Shown: positions 1 through 6,626 of the stretch, one piece after another
Layout: each line of letters opens with the position of its first letter
Position numbering within the stretch: the stretch's first letter is position 1
DNA from: Flavobacteriales bacterium
Lineage (GTDB): Bacteria > Bacteroidota > Bacteroidia > Flavobacteriales_E > Vicingaceae
Assembly (NCBI GenBank): GCA_003487525.1
Contig: DNDT01000524.1
Location: 1 to 9,041 of the forward strand
DNA length: 9,041 bases
Reading direction: 5' to 3'
Translations under genes and position numbers: made by a program
Notes under the pieces: model-generated
The model's input: the letters and a program-made list of their open reading frames with translations, nothing else
Told to the model about the DNA's origin: nothing
The model's database searches: none

Positions 1-1983
1 GCGAACCATCCCCTCACACTTGCTTTCTGTGAGCTCAACAAATATTCCATAATCATTCATTCCGGAAACAATGGCTTCATACTCATTTCCGATTTTATCC
101 TGTAAATATTGGACCTGTTTGTATTTAATGCTGGCGCGTTCGGCTTCTGTGGCCAGTTTTTCCATTGCACTGCAGTGCTTGCAATAATCTTCATACAGTG
201 CTTGCTCGGCCGACGTTCCCTTATCAAGATAACGCTGCAGCAAGCGGTGTACCATCACGTCGGGATATCGCCTGATGGGAGAAGTGAAATGTGAGTAGTG
301 CGAAAAGTGAAGTCCGTAGTGCCCGATATTTTTTGTGGTATATATGGCTTTTGCCATGGTTCGTTTGGCCAGCTGCTCTATAACGTATTCTTCATTTTTA
401 CCCGTAACCTGTTCAAATATCTTGTTAAAGGAGTCACTGATGCTTCGGTTGGATTTTGCATTAAACGAATACCCGAATTTTGAAATAAATTCCTGAAACT
501 GATTTAATTTTTCAACGTTCGGGCTGTCATGAACCCTGTATACAAATGTTTTGGCTTTTTCGCTCCCTTTTGTTTTTCCGATAAACTCAGCAACTTCCCT
601 GTTGGCCAGAAGCATGAACTCTTCAATTAATTCATTTGCGTCCGTGTGATGCTTTATTGAAACGCCGGTTGGATTTCCTTTGTCGTCCAGTTCAAATTTT
701 ACTTCAAGGCTTTCAAATCCGATACTTCCATTGTTAAACCTTCTTTTTCTGAGTTTTCTGGCCAGGCTGTTTACCTGTAAAATTTCCTCGGAAAAATCTC
801 CTTCTTTCGTGTCAAGTACCTGTTGAGCCTGGGCATAGGTAAACCTCCGGTCGCTGTGAATCACTGTCCTTCCGAACCATCGATCCTGAACCTCCGCATC
901 CTTGTTAATTTTAAAAACCGCCGAGAAACACAGTTTGTCGGTGTGCGGATTTAATGAGCACAGGTCGTTCGAAAGTCTTTCGGGTAACATGGGAACCACC
1001 CGGTCAACCAGGTACACCGAAGTTGCGCGATCATACGCTTCCTTGTCCAGTGCGCTCCCCTCCTTGATATAATGACTTACATCGGCAATATGGACTCCGA
1101 TTTCCCACAGATCATCTTTTAATTTTTCGACCGAAATGGCGTCGTCAAAATCCTTGGCATCATCCGGGTCAATCGTAAAGGTCACCGCCTTTCTCATGTC
1201 CCTCCTCTTTTTAATTTCCTGCGCGGTGATTTCACCCTGGATATCTTCTGCCTGCTTCAGGATCTTGTTGTCAAATTTATAGGGGAGTCCGAATTCGGCC
1301 AAAATGGAGTGCATTTCGACATCGTTGTCACCCGCCATTCCAAGCACATCAATAATGCTACCCACCGGATTGTTGCTGTCTTCGGGCCAATCTGTAATGC
1401 GTGCGACAACTTTTTCCCCTGAAATCACCTTGCCCATTTCTCTGCCCGGAATGAAAATATCCGTGGACATTTTTTTATCATCCACCACCACGAATGCAAA
1501 GCTCTCATGCAGCTGAACCGTTCCTACGAAGTCCGTCTTTGCGCGTTCAAGCACTTCCAGCACCTCGGCTTCATGCCTTCGTCCTTCTTTTCTGATTACC
1601 AGACCCGCTCTGACAAGATCACCGTGCAAGGCCTTGTTCATGCTATTCGGCGGAATGAAAACATCTTCGTCCATGCCCTCACAGACCAGGTAACCGGCGC
1701 CCTTATTGGCCATGTCGATTCTTCCTTCAATCACGGTTTGCTTAAAGTTTAATTTAAACGCGCCGCGATCAATTTTTATAAGTTCACCTGATTCAGCCAG
1801 CTCGTCCATCGTAATGGCAACAAGCTTTTTAATGACCTCTTTTTTGATGTTCAACTTTTTGGAAATCCGTTTGTAGTTGAACGTTTGCTTTGGGGAGCTT
1901 CGAAAGGCTTCCAGGATTTTTCTTCTTATTTCGCTTTTGGAACCTGAAGCCCTGGGTTGACGCTTACTTTTTTTTCCAGACAT
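1..1983 (-). CDS. rnr: Ribonuclease R, 3'-5' exoribonuclease (3' end of gene cut off by window edge)
   Basis: A cytoplasmic, processive 3'-5' exoribonuclease of the RNB (RNase II/R) family that degrades structured RNA and acts in mRNA and rRNA turnover. I translated 661 codons from the ATG at 1983 to the left edge with no stop. Domains in order: a basic N-terminus and winged-helix region (about residues 15-75), two cold-shock/OB domains (about 80-145 and 160-230), the RNB catalytic domain (about 255-580), and the start of an S1 domain (from about 628) that runs off the window. The catalytic aspartates lie in DPDDAKDFDD (residues 272-281), matching the metal-binding Asp cluster of RNase II. 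HFTSPIRRYPD (565-575) and the HTDANELIEEF block near 445 are further RNB signatures. The N-terminal helix-turn-helix and length favour RNase R over RNase II. Roughly 50-150 C-terminal residues are missing. No Shine-Dalgarno is visible. It diverges from the sulfite oxidation operon. Confidence 0.95.
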   Translation of the reverse strand, partial: MSGKKSKRQPRASGSKSEIRRKILEAFRSSPKQTFNYKRISKKLNIKKEVIKKLVAITMDELAESGELIKIDRGAFKLNFKQTVIEGRIDMANKGAGYLVCEGMDEDVFIPPNSMNKALHGDLVRAGLVIRKEGRRHEAEVLEVLERAKTDFVGTVQLHESFAFVVVDDKKMSTDIFIPGREMGKVISGEKVVARITDWPEDSNNPVGSIIDVLGMAGDNDVEMHSILAEFGLPYKFDNKILKQAEDIQGEITAQEIKKRRDMRKAVTFTIDPDDAKDFDDAISVEKLKDDLWEIGVHIADVSHYIKEGSALDKEAYDRATSVYLVDRVVPMLPERLSNDLCSLNPHTDKLCFSAVFKINKDAEVQDRWFGRTVIHSDRRFTYAQAQQVLDTKEGDFSEEILQVNSLARKLRKRRFNNGSIGFESLEVKFELDDKGNPTGVSIKHHTDANELIEEFMLLANREVAEFIGKTKGSEKAKTFVYRVHDSPNVEKLNQFQEFISKFGYSFNAKSNRSISDSFNKIFEQVTGKNEEYVIEQLAKRTMAKAIYTTKNIGHYGLHFSHYSHFTSPIRRYPDVMVHRLLQRYLDKGTSAEQALYEDYCKHCSAMEKLATEAERASIKYKQVQYLQDKIGNEYEAIVSGMNDYGIFVELTESKCEGMVR

Positions 1984-2118
1984 TTAATGATCTATGCCGT
2001 AAATGTATCTAATATTTAGGCGTCTATGGTCTAAGTGATTAATATTACATTATTAAATATTCAATATTCGAAATTAGCAGATTGATTATCTTAGATTTTA
2101 ATTGTATTAAGGAAAGAT
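1984..2118. promoter_or_regulatory. Divergent AT-rich intergenic region between rnr and the sor-like operon
   Basis: These 135 bp separate two divergently transcribed genes, so both promoters probably lie here. The stretch is much richer in A and T than its neighbours and holds several AATATT/TAATATTA self-complementary runs at about 2040-2067. Bacteroidota promoters use a -7 element TAnnTTTG with a -33 TTG. The nearest matches are TAGATTTT at 2092-2099 on the plus strand (for the operon) and TACATTTA on the minus strand at 2000-2007 (for rnr). Each differs at the last base and neither has a well-placed TTG, so both are weak candidates. AAGGAAAG at 2109-2116, just before the ATG at 2119, is a fair Shine-Dalgarno-like sequence, and it is the best one in the window. 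Confidence 0.35.
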
Positions 2119-3351
2119 ATGTCTAGACAAAAACAGAGCAGAAAGTCCTTTCTGAAAACAGTTGGCCTGGTTTCATTTGGATCTGTGTTGGCCAAAGATG
2201 TGGTTTACGCCGGCAACATCAATCCGGAGCTTGCCAAATGGATGCAGGAAGGTGAAGATCTTACCTCTCTGGGTAAATCATCAAAACTGACCATACTCAA
2301 TAACCGCCCATGGAACGTTGAAACGCCGGCTCATTTACTAGATGATAAAATTACACCTGCCGACAAACTCTTCATTCGCAACAACGGTATCCCACCTTCA
2401 TCGGTGGACCCCTCAACCTGGACACTGACCATCGACGGTGAGTCCGTAGAAAAATCGGTTACCCTGAGTATCGACGAATTAAAATCAAAATTTGAACATC
2501 ACACGTATCAATTGACCATCGAATGCGGTGGAAACGGACGCGCCGAATTTGATCCTCCTGCCAAGGGAAACCAATGGACAACCGGTGCGGTTGGCTGTCC
2601 TAGCTGGACCGGTGTGCGTTTGAAAGATGTCTTAAATTACGCCGGGGTCAAAAAGGATGCTGTTTACATCGGTTACTACGGAAAGGACGTCCACCTGAGC
2701 GGTGATGCCAATAAGGTTGTTATTTCTCGTGGAGTCCCCATTTCAAAAGCCCTGGAAGACGAGTCACTGATAGCCTGGTCCATGAATGGCCAGGACATTC
2801 CGGCAATAAATGGACATCCCCTGCGCCTGGTAATTGGCGGTTGGCCCGCTTCGACATCCGGAAAATGGCTTTCCAGAATTTCGATACGAAACAAGATTCA
2901 CGACGGACCAAAAATGGAGGGTCATTCGTACAGAATAGCTTGTGACCCTGTCGAACCGGGAGCTCATGTGGAAGAAAAAGACATGTGCATCATCGAATCA
3001 ATGCCGGTGAAATCACTGATCACCTACCCGAAATCGGGTGCAATGCTAAAACCAGGACAGAAATTGGAATTAAGGGGGCATGCCTGGGCCGGGGATCTGA
3101 AAGTAAGCGAAATGCACGTTAGCATCGATTTTGGTGAATCATGGATCAAATGCAATCTTGAACCTCCGGTAAACAGGCTGGCCTGGCAACATTGGTCTGC
3201 GGGCATTACCCTTCCTAAAAAAGGGTATTATGAAGTGTGGGCGAGAGCCAGGGATGAAAACGGCGGTCAACAACCCATGATCGTTCCGGGCTGGAATCCG
3301 AAGGGATACCTGAACAATGCCACGCACCGAATCGCTGTTAAAGTCGGATGA
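2119..3351 (+). CDS. sorA: SorA-type periplasmic sulfite dehydrogenase, molybdopterin subunit
   Basis: A molybdenum-cofactor enzyme of the sulfite oxidase family, expected to oxidise sulfite to sulfate in the periplasm and pass electrons to a cytochrome c. Length is 410 aa. The N-terminus (SRKSFLK at residues 7-13, then a hydrophobic stretch to about residue 25 and a possible cleavage site after VYA, residue 31) is a Tat-like signal with RK in place of RR. The Moco domain spans about 85-260 and contains ECGGNGR with C136 as the expected Mo-ligand cysteine, GAVG..SWTGVRL (156-167), and a GHPLRLV...KWLSRI block. The C-terminal Mo-co dimerisation domain (about 285-408) carries the typical SIDFGESW and GYYEVWARARDENG stretches. 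No cytochrome b5 domain is present. The ATG at 2119 follows AAGGAAAG. The stop overlaps the next start as ATGA. SoxC is a related alternative, but no other sox gene is visible and the partner is a small monohaem cytochrome, which favours the SorAB type. Confidence 0.88.
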   Translation: MSRQKQSRKSFLKTVGLVSFGSVLAKDVVYAGNINPELAKWMQEGEDLTSLGKSSKLTILNNRPWNVETPAHLLDDKITPADKLFIRNNGIPPSSVDPSTWTLTIDGESVEKSVTLSIDELKSKFEHHTYQLTIECGGNGRAEFDPPAKGNQWTTGAVGCPSWTGVRLKDVLNYAGVKKDAVYIGYYGKDVHLSGDANKVVISRGVPISKALEDESLIAWSMNGQDIPAINGHPLRLVIGGWPASTSGKWLSRISIRNKIHDGPKMEGHSYRIACDPVEPGAHVEEKDMCIIESMPVKSLITYPKSGAMLKPGQKLELRGHAWAGDLKVSEMHVSIDFGESWIKCNLEPPVNRLAWQHWSAGITLPKKGYYEVWARARDENGGQQPMIVPGWNPKGYLNNATHRIAVKVG

Positions 3352-3809
3352 AGGATCTGGAAGAAATATTGAAACAAATGCGACGGCTTATGCGCCTTTC
3401 TCTCGGGATTGGCGCCTTGCTCGTCGTTGTTCTTGCACTGAAATTCAACCTGATCGATTTGAGTTTTCTCCATGCATTGGACGAAGCCGAGGTCGTTCAG
3501 GCTCCGGTGGCCGACACCGCGCTTTACGGCACCCTGGATGAGCAAAGCGGACTGATCGTTGACAAGGGATTAAATGTAGTAAAGGCAAACTGCGGGGCCT
3601 GTCATTCCACGTTTCTGGTAGCTCAGAACCGGCTGACGCGTCAGGGTTGGCAGGATCTGATAAAATGGATGCAGGCCACACAGAACCTCTGGGACCTGGG
3701 TGAACAGGAGGCGGTCATCCTCGATTACCTGGAAAAAAATTGCGCGCCAAAAAGCTCAGGTCGCCGAAAGAGCCTGGCCAATGTCGAATGGTACGAATTA
3801 AATGAATAA
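3348..3809 (+). CDS. sorB: Membrane-anchored monohaem cytochrome c, probable electron acceptor (SorB-like)
   Basis: A 153-residue c-type cytochrome that most likely takes electrons from the upstream sulfite dehydrogenase and passes them to the respiratory chain. One haem-attachment motif, CGACH, lies at residues 82-86. The probable sixth ligand is M108 in WMQATQNLW, a pattern I associate with SorB-like cytochromes. The N-terminus is charged (to about residue 16) and followed by one hydrophobic segment (about 17-35). No convincing cleavage site follows it, so the protein is probably tethered to the inner membrane with the haem domain in the periplasm. The ATG at 3348 overlaps the preceding stop by 4 bp (ATGA), which implies translational coupling. 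The gene ends 8 bp inside the next one. Downstream ATGs at codons 11 and 15 would shorten only the cytoplasmic stub. The haem call is firm; the SorB role rests on context. Confidence 0.85.
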   Translation: MKDLEEILKQMRRLMRLSLGIGALLVVVLALKFNLIDLSFLHALDEAEVVQAPVADTALYGTLDEQSGLIVDKGLNVVKANCGACHSTFLVAQNRLTRQGWQDLIKWMQATQNLWDLGEQEAVILDYLEKNCAPKSSGRRKSLANVEWYELNE

Positions 3810-4701
3810 ACTGATCTACATAGCGCCGGTCATTTTTTTAATGGCTTGTATATCAGGTTCTCCGCCCTCAAAATCTGTGGTTAACCCGGATAATATTCAG
3901 TCCATGATTTTGAATAAGGTGCCCCTTCAGATCATTGATGTACGTGATTCAGATCGTTTCAAGAAAGGTCACATCTACGGCGCTGTGAGTATTTCACGCT
4001 CCGATTTGGAGAATCATTCGACCGACATTTATGGAATGCGCATAGAAAAAGAAGATTTTCAATCCCTCATTCAGGGACTTGGATTTACTGACAAAGACAG
4101 CATTTACCTTTACGATGCCAAGGCAAATTCTGAAGCAGCGCGATTGTGGTGGTTATTCAAATACTATGGGTTCGAAAAAGTTGCCATTATAGACGGCGGA
4201 TTTTTAAAATGGAGGATAAACCGGTTTAAGGAAGAAGCAGGTGATTTTACCAGGGCACCAAAAAGTGAATTTACCCTGGCAAAGGAGAATAACGAAGAAC
4301 TTCTTGCCACAAAAGAGGATATATCAAATGGTGTCTATGATCAGATAATCGATGCGCGAAGTGTTGAAGAGTACAGCGGTGATGTCATAAAAAACGGAGC
4401 AATGCGTCCCGGCCACATTCCAAATGCCGTAAATTTCGACTACTGGAACCTGATTAAAGACAATGAATTCACCTTAAAAAATGCAGAAGAAATAAAATCC
4501 CTTCTGATGGAAAAAGGAATTTCCACTGATAAAAAAACCGTGATCTACTGCCACAGTGGAGTAAGGTCTGCATTAATGACCCTTGCCCTGAGAGATTTAT
4601 TGGGGCTGAAAGACGTGGCCAATTACGATGGGTCATGGGTTGAATGGAGCAGCGATGAAGCGCTGCCGGCTGAAGTAAGTACGAAACAAACACACAATTG
4701 A
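3802..4701 (+). CDS. Tandem-rhodanese sulfurtransferase, predicted lipoprotein
   Basis: A 299-residue thiosulfate/3-mercaptopyruvate sulfurtransferase-type protein that would move sulfane sulfur from a donor to an acceptor; with thiosulfate, one product is sulfite. The N-terminus is a lipoprotein signal: a short hydrophobic stretch then LMAC, with lipidated C16. The residues after the cysteine (ISGSPPS) lack the acidic surface-export signal of Bacteroidota lipoproteins, so a periplasm-facing location is likelier. Rhodanese domain 1 (about 30-145) has GHIYGAV and ends in a DGG motif, but its active loop (YDAKANSEAARLWW, from 104) has no cysteine, as is normal for the first domain of this family. 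Domain 2 (about 165-290) has GHIPNAVNF and the active loop CHSGVRS with nucleophile C250. It overlaps the cytochrome gene by 8 bp and ends 1 bp before the hydroxylase gene. The natural sulfur donor is unknown. Confidence 0.88.
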   Translation: MNKLIYIAPVIFLMACISGSPPSKSVVNPDNIQSMILNKVPLQIIDVRDSDRFKKGHIYGAVSISRSDLENHSTDIYGMRIEKEDFQSLIQGLGFTDKDSIYLYDAKANSEAARLWWLFKYYGFEKVAIIDGGFLKWRINRFKEEAGDFTRAPKSEFTLAKENNEELLATKEDISNGVYDQIIDARSVEEYSGDVIKNGAMRPGHIPNAVNFDYWNLIKDNEFTLKNAEEIKSLLMEKGISTDKKTVIYCHSGVRSALMTLALRDLLGLKDVANYDGSWVEWSSDEALPAEVSTKQTHN

Positions 4702-4702
4702 G

Positions 4703-5587
4703 ATGAATAATTACGCTGAAACATTTTTAAAATCATTTAATGATTTCGCCGGATACACCTGGCGTGAAATTACCTTTCAGGTTGACCCCTGGTATGTGAA
4801 CTATTTCTGGTGGCTCATTGTATTGTCACTTGTTGTATGGGGACTGGAAATCGCTTTTCCATGGCGCAAGGAACAGCCCATTATCAGAAAAGATTTCTGG
4901 ATCGACGCATTTTACATGTTTTTCAACTTCTACATATTTAAGCTGGTCATCTTCATGGCTTTTTCAAATGTGACCGAAATGCTGTTTACAGATATTTTGG
5001 GCGGTAATCTGAAAAAGTTTGCGCTCATCGATATCAGTTCTTACCCCCAATGGGCCCAGTTGCTGATCTTTTTTGTCGCCACCGATTTTATCCAGTGGTT
5101 CACCCACACCCTTTTGCACCGATACGACATATTATGGAGATTTCACAAAGTACACCACAGTGTGATTCAGATGGGCTTTGCTGCACACCTGCGCTATCAC
5201 TGGATGGAGAATGTGTTCTACACACCCATGAAATACATCGCGGTAATGCTGATTGGAGGATTCACACCGGACCAGGCATTTATCGTATTCTACTTTGCCA
5301 TCGCCATCGGACATTTGAATCACGCGAATGTTTCATTTGACTACGGCCCGTTAAAATACATCGTTAACAATCCCAAGATGCACATCTGGCATCATTACAT
5401 CACCATGCCGGATAGCCATAAAAATGGGGTCAATTTTGGGATCAGCCTGAGCTTGTGGGATTACCTTTTCAGGACCAATTACATTCCATCTGACGGGCGT
5501 GACATTGAACTTGGATTTGGAAGAATTAAGGAATTTCCAAGGGGATTCTTCAGTCACCTGTTTTACGGATTCGGCAGCAAGAAATAG
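4703..5587 (+). CDS. Sterol desaturase / fatty acid hydroxylase superfamily di-iron membrane protein
   Basis: A 294-residue integral-membrane non-haem di-iron oxygenase that would hydroxylate or desaturate a lipid-like substrate using O2. The histidine clusters are complete: HTLLH at 135-139, HKVHH at 148-152, H162 and H166 in HLRYH followed by E169, H207, and HIWHH at 227-231. Hydrophobic membrane segments lie at about 32-52, 67-92, 117-133 and 178-205; by analogy with the family the histidines face the cytoplasm. Family members act on sterols, sphingoid bases, ether lipids, carotenoids or fatty acyl chains. Nothing in the sequence fixes the substrate here, and sterols are unlikely in most Bacteroidota. 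The ATG lies 1 bp after the rhodanese stop with no Shine-Dalgarno, so translation probably depends on coupling. It is the last gene of the operon and ends 2 bp from the convergent PorP/SprF-like gene. A role beside sulfite oxidation is not explained by known family functions. Confidence 0.88.
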   Translation: MNNYAETFLKSFNDFAGYTWREITFQVDPWYVNYFWWLIVLSLVVWGLEIAFPWRKEQPIIRKDFWIDAFYMFFNFYIFKLVIFMAFSNVTEMLFTDILGGNLKKFALIDISSYPQWAQLLIFFVATDFIQWFTHTLLHRYDILWRFHKVHHSVIQMGFAAHLRYHWMENVFYTPMKYIAVMLIGGFTPDQAFIVFYFAIAIGHLNHANVSFDYGPLKYIVNNPKMHIWHHYITMPDSHKNGVNFGISLSLWDYLFRTNYIPSDGRDIELGFGRIKEFPRGFFSHLFYGFGSKK

Positions 5588-5589
5588 AG

Positions 5590-6480
5590 TTATTCAAGGG
5601 CAAAGCTGATAAAGGCTTCGTGTGTATTCCACGGTGACCGTCTGTAGTTCCCGGTACTGAATTCTGCGTTATAACCCAATTGCAGGCGATTCCAAAAACT
5701 GACGCCAAGCATAAAGCCAATTACTGAAAGGTTACCCGAATTCACTCTGGTCGCGGTTGCCAGCCAGAATTTCTCCTTGTAGATTGCCCGGACATTTACA
5801 TCCATTGCCCAAGCTGTAATATCGTGCCTGATGAGTAATCCGGGTTCCAGTTCGAGCGACTCATTCAATTCAAATTTGTACCTCAACAGGAAGTAATACG
5901 TTCGGTACCTGGGGTAATCAAAATCCCAGTGAGTCCCTTCGTGCCGATATGCTGGTTCCGTAAGATTTTTTACGCTGAATCCGGAAGTTATTTTTTTATA
6001 ATGATAGATGATTCCGATACCGGTGTTGTACAGCGAGGTAGTTGAACCTCCGGGAATGGCCCCATCTATCGTGAAATTGTCCGTCGCAACCCAGTTGTCG
6101 GCAATATCCTGTTTCTGGTTGCCAAAACAAGCTCCCAGGGCAAAGCGGTGTACTTCCCTGATGGCAAACTGAATGTTGTAATTCACTGTAAACACATGTT
6201 CTTCTATGTTCCCAATTTCATCATAGGCATAGTATATCCCGCTTCCACTTTTTAACCTGTCTATTTTTATATCATAATTGATCCAGGTTGTTTTTGGATT
6301 TTTTTCAAAATCGATCCATTGCCATCGACTTTGGACAGTGGCAAAATGCCTGTAAAAGAACCCAGAATTGGCCGGGTTGACAACGGAGTAGTTGTTCCAG
6401 AACATCGAAGTGAGCGGTTCCTGTTGGGAAAAAACAGAAACGGAAGTAAGTAGAAACAAAAAAACAAATGCCCTTCTCAT
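5590..6480 (-). CDS. PorP/SprF family outer-membrane protein (type IX secretion-associated)
   Basis: A 296-residue predicted outer-membrane beta-barrel of the PorP/SprF family, which in Bacteroidota works with type IX secretion and cell-surface anchoring of secreted proteins. The N-terminus (MRRAFVFLFLL...VFS, then QQ) is a Sec signal peptide with likely cleavage near residue 18. Family hallmarks follow at once: FWNNYSVVNPANSGFF resembles the usual 'NPAYAG' stretch, and QWIDFEKNPKTTW the usual 'QW..f.gaP.t'. The rest is alternating aromatic beta-strand sequence ending in a strand-like ISFALE. I chose the ATG at 6480 over a TTG five codons upstream (6495) because it starts directly on the signal peptide. 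Neighbours show no porKLMN genes and no large adhesin, the usual partner of orphan PorP/SprF paralogues, so it stands alone here. A weak -7-like TACCTTTA lies on the minus strand at 6530-6537, overlapping the tail of the nrdA terminator. Confidence 0.85.
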   Translation of the reverse strand: MRRAFVFLFLLTSVSVFSQQEPLTSMFWNNYSVVNPANSGFFYRHFATVQSRWQWIDFEKNPKTTWINYDIKIDRLKSGSGIYYAYDEIGNIEEHVFTVNYNIQFAIREVHRFALGACFGNQKQDIADNWVATDNFTIDGAIPGGSTTSLYNTGIGIIYHYKKITSGFSVKNLTEPAYRHEGTHWDFDYPRYRTYYFLLRYKFELNESLELEPGLLIRHDITAWAMDVNVRAIYKEKFWLATATRVNSGNLSVIGFMLGVSFWNRLQLGYNAEFSTGNYRRSPWNTHEAFISFALE

Positions 6481-6536
6481 GATAGGTTCAATCAATAAGA
6501 CGCATATTCACAACGTTTAGTTGTCCTCTTAAAGGT

Positions 6537-6566
6537 AAATAAAAAGACCGGAGTTTCCTCCGGCCC
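6537..6566 (-). terminator. Rho-independent terminator of the nrdBA operon
   Basis: Read on the minus strand, GGCCGGAG, a GAAA tetraloop and CTCCGGTC form an 8-bp GC-rich stem (plus-strand arms 6546-6553 and 6558-6565) with one G-U wobble. It is followed at once by TTTTTATTT. The hairpin lies about 60 bp after the nrdA stop at 6627 and before the PorP/SprF-like start at 6480, so it should insulate the latter from nrdBA transcription. A-rich and T-rich flanks could extend the stem by a few pairs. The plus-strand side has only a short T run, so it is mainly one-directional. Confidence 0.85.
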
Positions 6567-6626
6567 TTTACACACACTAATCAACACTACTGAGTAAAAG
6601 GCACACTGGCCTTTAAGTAGATTTAT

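Noticed and set aside
109..1752. Several plus-strand open frames of 61-81 codons across the left end
   Set aside because: They lie antisense within the intact ribonuclease R reading frame, show no family motifs and have compositions typical of shadow frames.
2040..2070. AATATT/TAATATTA repeats as a specific operator
   Set aside because: Short self-complementary AT runs are expected by chance in such an AT-rich spacer, and no spaced dyad with conserved arms is evident.
3267..3545. A 92-codon minus-strand frame across the sorA-sorB junction
   Set aside because: It is antisense to two well-supported genes and has no recognisable domain.
2119..3809. Reading the first two operon genes as SoxCD
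   Set aside because: SoxD is normally a larger di-haem cytochrome and is accompanied by other sox genes; here the partner is small with one CxxCH and no sox gene is visible.
5050..5340. A 96-codon plus-strand frame inside the hydroxylase gene
   Set aside because: It overlaps the complete histidine-cluster region in another frame; its His/Cys richness is an echo of those codons.
5603..5618. AAGC/GCTT inverted repeat as a terminator between the convergent genes
   Set aside because: The stem is only four pairs with a long loop and no T-tract, and it lies inside the PorP/SprF-like coding sequence.
6481..6495. A TTG start for the PorP/SprF-like gene five codons upstream
   Set aside because: The ATG at 6480 begins directly on a normal signal peptide (MRRAF...), and the extra residues MIEPI would disrupt its positively charged start.
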